Shown here one piece after another: positions 4,721-6,737 of a stretch of DNA of 6,737 nucleotides. Numbering within the stretch: position 1 is the stretch's first letter; the number at the start of each line of letters is the position of its first letter. The notes beneath the pieces are model-generated. The model made no database searches. It was not told where the DNA came from and saw nothing but the letters and a program-made list of their open reading frames with translations. The stretch is from Deltaproteobacteria bacterium (GTDB taxonomy: Bacteria > Desulfobacterota > Dissulfuribacteria > Dissulfuribacterales > UBA3076), in the NCBI GenBank assembly GCA_013138705.1, contig WTCF01000191.1, positions 1-6,737 on the forward strand, read 5' to 3'. Position numbers and translations under genes: made by a program.

Positions 4721-5968
4721 TTCCTTGCATCCTTCATGGACCAGGAACTCCAGGACATCTTTATTACCAATGGGACCGGACTCTACTGCCAAAAATGTTG
4801 CGGCTTTGCCCCTGGCCAGATTCCCCAATTCTTCAGAGATACCAAGGGCCCTTGCCCCACCATAAGTGCCCGCCCTGAAAATGGCTTCTGGAGGAAGACC
4901 CGGGGCCAGCTTTGAAAGGCTTGCCATTTCGGCGAAAATGGAAAGCTGGTCGTTGCTTGCAAGGCTGTCAGTGCCAAGGGCCAATGGTATGCCTGAGGCA
5001 TGAAGCTCTTCCACAGGAGCCATACCCACTCCGAGGAATATATTGCTCCTGGGACACAGACAAACGCCGGCCCCTGTTTTTGCCAGGATTGAGATGTCAT
5101 CCCGGTCAACCTGCACACAGTGGACACAGACCGTATGCCTATCAAGCAGCCCCAAAATCTCAAGATACCTCACAGGAGAAGCTTTGGGGAGATCATAATT
5201 CAAGGGCCAGTGTCCTTTTTCTTTCAATAGATCTCTTATGGGACCGCGACCACTTTGGAAAAATTCTATCTCCTCTTCTGATTCAGCCACGTGAATGGGA
5301 AACGGCATGCCATGGCTCTGATCCCATGCCTTGATGGCTTTAAGGACCTGGGGTGCCACAGAATACGGGGCATGGGCAGAAAAGGCATAGTGAAAAGAAG
5401 ACCCCAAGATGTCCAGGGGTTCAGTAACTCTTTCATTTACAAAAGGGGAGCTGAAAGGGATTTCTTCCTCTGCTCCATTCGGTATCGGGCATACCAGTTC
5501 TTGAAAGAAGACGCCACTAAAAGGCCATGTGGCATCTTTTCTGGAAGAAAAAAGGGGGATAACATCCAGGTTTCCCACGTCTCCAACAGCAATTATCCCG
5601 TTTTCTTGCATCTCCTTTATCGCCTGACATATGGCCGGTTCCCATTCTTCAGGTCTGATCAGGTTGCGGGCCTCAATCAGTGCTCTCACCCAGTCAACAA
5701 AGGAGCCGCTTGGAGAAAGACGCCACTTGAGGGGAGAGAGCTCAAGGTGAGAGTGGGTGTTTATCAAGGCAGGACAAAGTATGGAGTCTCCATGGTCTTT
5801 TATTTCTGCCGGATAGCTTGAGCGGAGTTCCGATGCCGGTCCCACCCCTACTATTTTTCCTTCAAAGGTCGCTATTGCCCCATTCTCTATTGGAGGCCTT
5901 GAGACAGGAACCACCCATCTGGCTATGTGAAGATGGAAAGAATTTGGTGATTTAGTTACCGGATTCAT
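4697..5968 (-). CDS. mqnX: Aminodeoxyfutalosine deaminase, amidohydrolase family
   Basis: A metal-dependent cytosolic deaminase of the Atz/Trz-SAH deaminase group. In futalosine pathways MqnX converts 6-amino-6-deoxyfutalosine to futalosine. Numbered from ATG 5968 (423 residues), the metal and catalytic ligands are all visible: NTHSHLE with His72 and His74, SAHAPYS with His199, IHVAESEEE with His226, VCVHCVQ with His283, and GTDSLASN with Asp334. PSGSFVDWVRALI after the first His pair is typical of this subgroup. An S-adenosylhomocysteine or methylthioadenosine deaminase is the alternative, but its place between mqnC and mqnA decides for MqnX. The ATG overlaps the end of mqnC by 17 bp, indicating translational coupling; a TTG at 5971 is also in frame. 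No clear Shine-Dalgarno is seen. Both termini (VTKSPNSF and ELGDLVIG) are encoded by ATCACCAAAT-type repeat text, in opposite orientations. Confidence 0.88.
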   Translation of the reverse strand: MNPVTKSPNSFHLHIARWVVPVSRPPIENGAIATFEGKIVGVGPASELRSSYPAEIKDHGDSILCPALINTHSHLELSPLKWRLSPSGSFVDWVRALIEARNLIRPEEWEPAICQAIKEMQENGIIAVGDVGNLDVIPLFSSRKDATWPFSGVFFQELVCPIPNGAEEEIPFSSPFVNERVTEPLDILGSSFHYAFSAHAPYSVAPQVLKAIKAWDQSHGMPFPIHVAESEEEIEFFQSGRGPIRDLLKEKGHWPLNYDLPKASPVRYLEILGLLDRHTVCVHCVQVDRDDISILAKTGAGVCLCPRSNIFLGVGMAPVEELHASGIPLALGTDSLASNDQLSIFAEMASLSKLAPGLPPEAIFRAGTYGGARALGISEELGNLARGKAATFLAVESGPIGNKDVLEFLVHEGCKELGDLVIG

Positions 5969-6737
5969 CAACTAAAGTATAGTCCATCAGGCGCTGACGC
6001 GGTTCAAAGCCTGCATCGGTAACAATTCTACGTATTTCTGCTTCCGAGAGTCGATGACTCACCCCGGCTGCTGCGACCACGTTTTCCTCAATCATTGTGC
6101 TGCCAAAGTCATTTGCCCCAAAAAATAAGGCAATCTGGGCTACTTTTGGACCTTGTGTGACCCATGAGGCCTGAAGGTTCGGGAAGTTGTCAAGGACAAT
6201 CCTGGAGATGGAAAGCAGTCTCAAGTATTCCTGCCCGGTAGATGGCCTGACGTCAAGAGCGGTATTTTTGGGTTGAAAGGGCCAGGCAATAAAGGCCGTA
6301 AATCCGCCGGTGCGGTCTTGAAGGTCTCTCAGGCGCAAAAGGTGTTCAATTCTTTCCTCCAGTCGCTCCACATGGCCGTACATCATGGTGGCAGTGGTCT
6401 TAAGCCCTAATCCGTGGGCAGTCTCCATTACATTCAACCACTCGTCTGTTGTGGCCTTCCTTGGGGAGATCTGCTTTCTTACCCTGTCTGTCAGGATTTC
6501 CGCTCCGCCACCCGGGATGGAATCGAGTCCGGCCTTGATAAGCCTGACCAGGACCTCTTTTACAGACAGACCTGATATTTTGGAAAAGTGAACGATCTCA
6601 GGAGGAGAAAAGGCATGGCAATGGATTGCAAAACCGTCTTTTATAAAAGAGAGCATTTCCTCATAGAAGGTAAGGGGAAGATCAGGATGGAGCCCGCCTT
6701 GCAGCAGGATCTGTGTACCCCCGAGCGATTTTGTCTC
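5952..6737 (-). CDS. mqnC: Dehypoxanthine futalosine cyclase, radical SAM enzyme (5' end missing)
   Basis: 261 codons are visible and the frame is open to the right edge. It begins ETKSLGGTQILLQGGLHPD, so the gene extends beyond the first in-frame ATG at 6656. MqnC is a radical SAM enzyme that cyclises dehypoxanthine futalosine to cyclic DHFL. Diagnostic segments are GGTQILLQGGLHPD, HCHAFSPPEI, GLDSIPGGGAEIL, TTATMMYGHVE, and FGANDFGSTMIEENVVAAAG; the last distinguishes it from MqnE, which has a different block there. About 100 N-terminal residues, including the CxxxCxxC cluster site, lie outside the window. The gene is first in the visible operon and its TAA stop lies within the mqnX start region. 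Confidence 0.93.
   Translation of the reverse strand, partial: ETKSLGGTQILLQGGLHPDLPLTFYEEMLSFIKDGFAIHCHAFSPPEIVHFSKISGLSVKEVLVRLIKAGLDSIPGGGAEILTDRVRKQISPRKATTDEWLNVMETAHGLGLKTTATMMYGHVERLEERIEHLLRLRDLQDRTGGFTAFIAWPFQPKNTALDVRPSTGQEYLRLLSISRIVLDNFPNLQASWVTQGPKVAQIALFFGANDFGSTMIEENVVAAAGVSHRLSEAEIRRIVTDAGFEPRQRLMDYTLVDESGN

Noticed and set aside
4303..4878. 191-codon plus-strand ORF, also 5291-5821 (176 codons) and 4912-5334
   Set aside because: They lie antisense to mqnA and mqnX, whose catalytic motifs are unambiguous. The translated products lack recognisable domains and look like shadow frames.

Overview
The window looks like a bacterial chromosome segment of balanced base composition, most plausibly from an anaerobe of the Desulfobacterota or a related uncultured lineage. 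That assignment is inference. It rests on a futalosine-type menaquinone operon, a cobalamin-binding radical SAM start, an AmmeMemoRadiSam B protein and many short intergenic repeats.

Layout, left to right. A truncated minus-strand gene at 1-118 begins like a B12-binding radical SAM protein. It lies 14 bp downstream of a macrodomain gene (133-675). A roughly 200-bp divergent region follows, and then the only plus-strand gene (877-2094), a Memo-family protein with a PqqD-like N-terminal region. This gene is bracketed by two near-identical 16-bp direct repeats. Everything to its right is on the minus strand: rnhA (2213-2692), a UbiE/MenG methyltransferase (2824-3534), a short remnant ORF inside an inverted repeat (3555-3743), mqnA, mqnX, and the 3' part of mqnC, which runs off the right edge.

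The right half, read on the minus strand, is a menaquinone operon: mqnC - mqnX - mqnA - (repeat insert) - ubiE. MqnA makes 3-enolpyruvyl-benzoate from chorismate. MqnX deaminates aminodeoxyfutalosine. MqnC cyclises dehypoxanthine futalosine. UbiE/MenG supplies the final ring methylation. mqnE, mqnB (or an equivalent nucleosidase), mqnD and the prenylation and decarboxylation genes are not in the window.

The most distinctive layer is the repeat DNA. Short arrays with units of 7, 8 or 9 bp sit at almost every gene junction, and several stop codons are written by repeat text. Two cases stand out. The first is a perfect 16-bp tandem duplication at the mqnX/mqnA junction: losing one copy would fuse the two enzymes in frame. 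The second is an inverted-repeat element between mqnA and ubiE, which supplies the last 12 residues of MqnA and encloses what looks like an internally deleted four-helix-bundle (S23/IVS-type) gene. No RNA genes, CRISPR arrays or complete insertion sequences were seen, and no gene-free stretch exceeds 300 bp.
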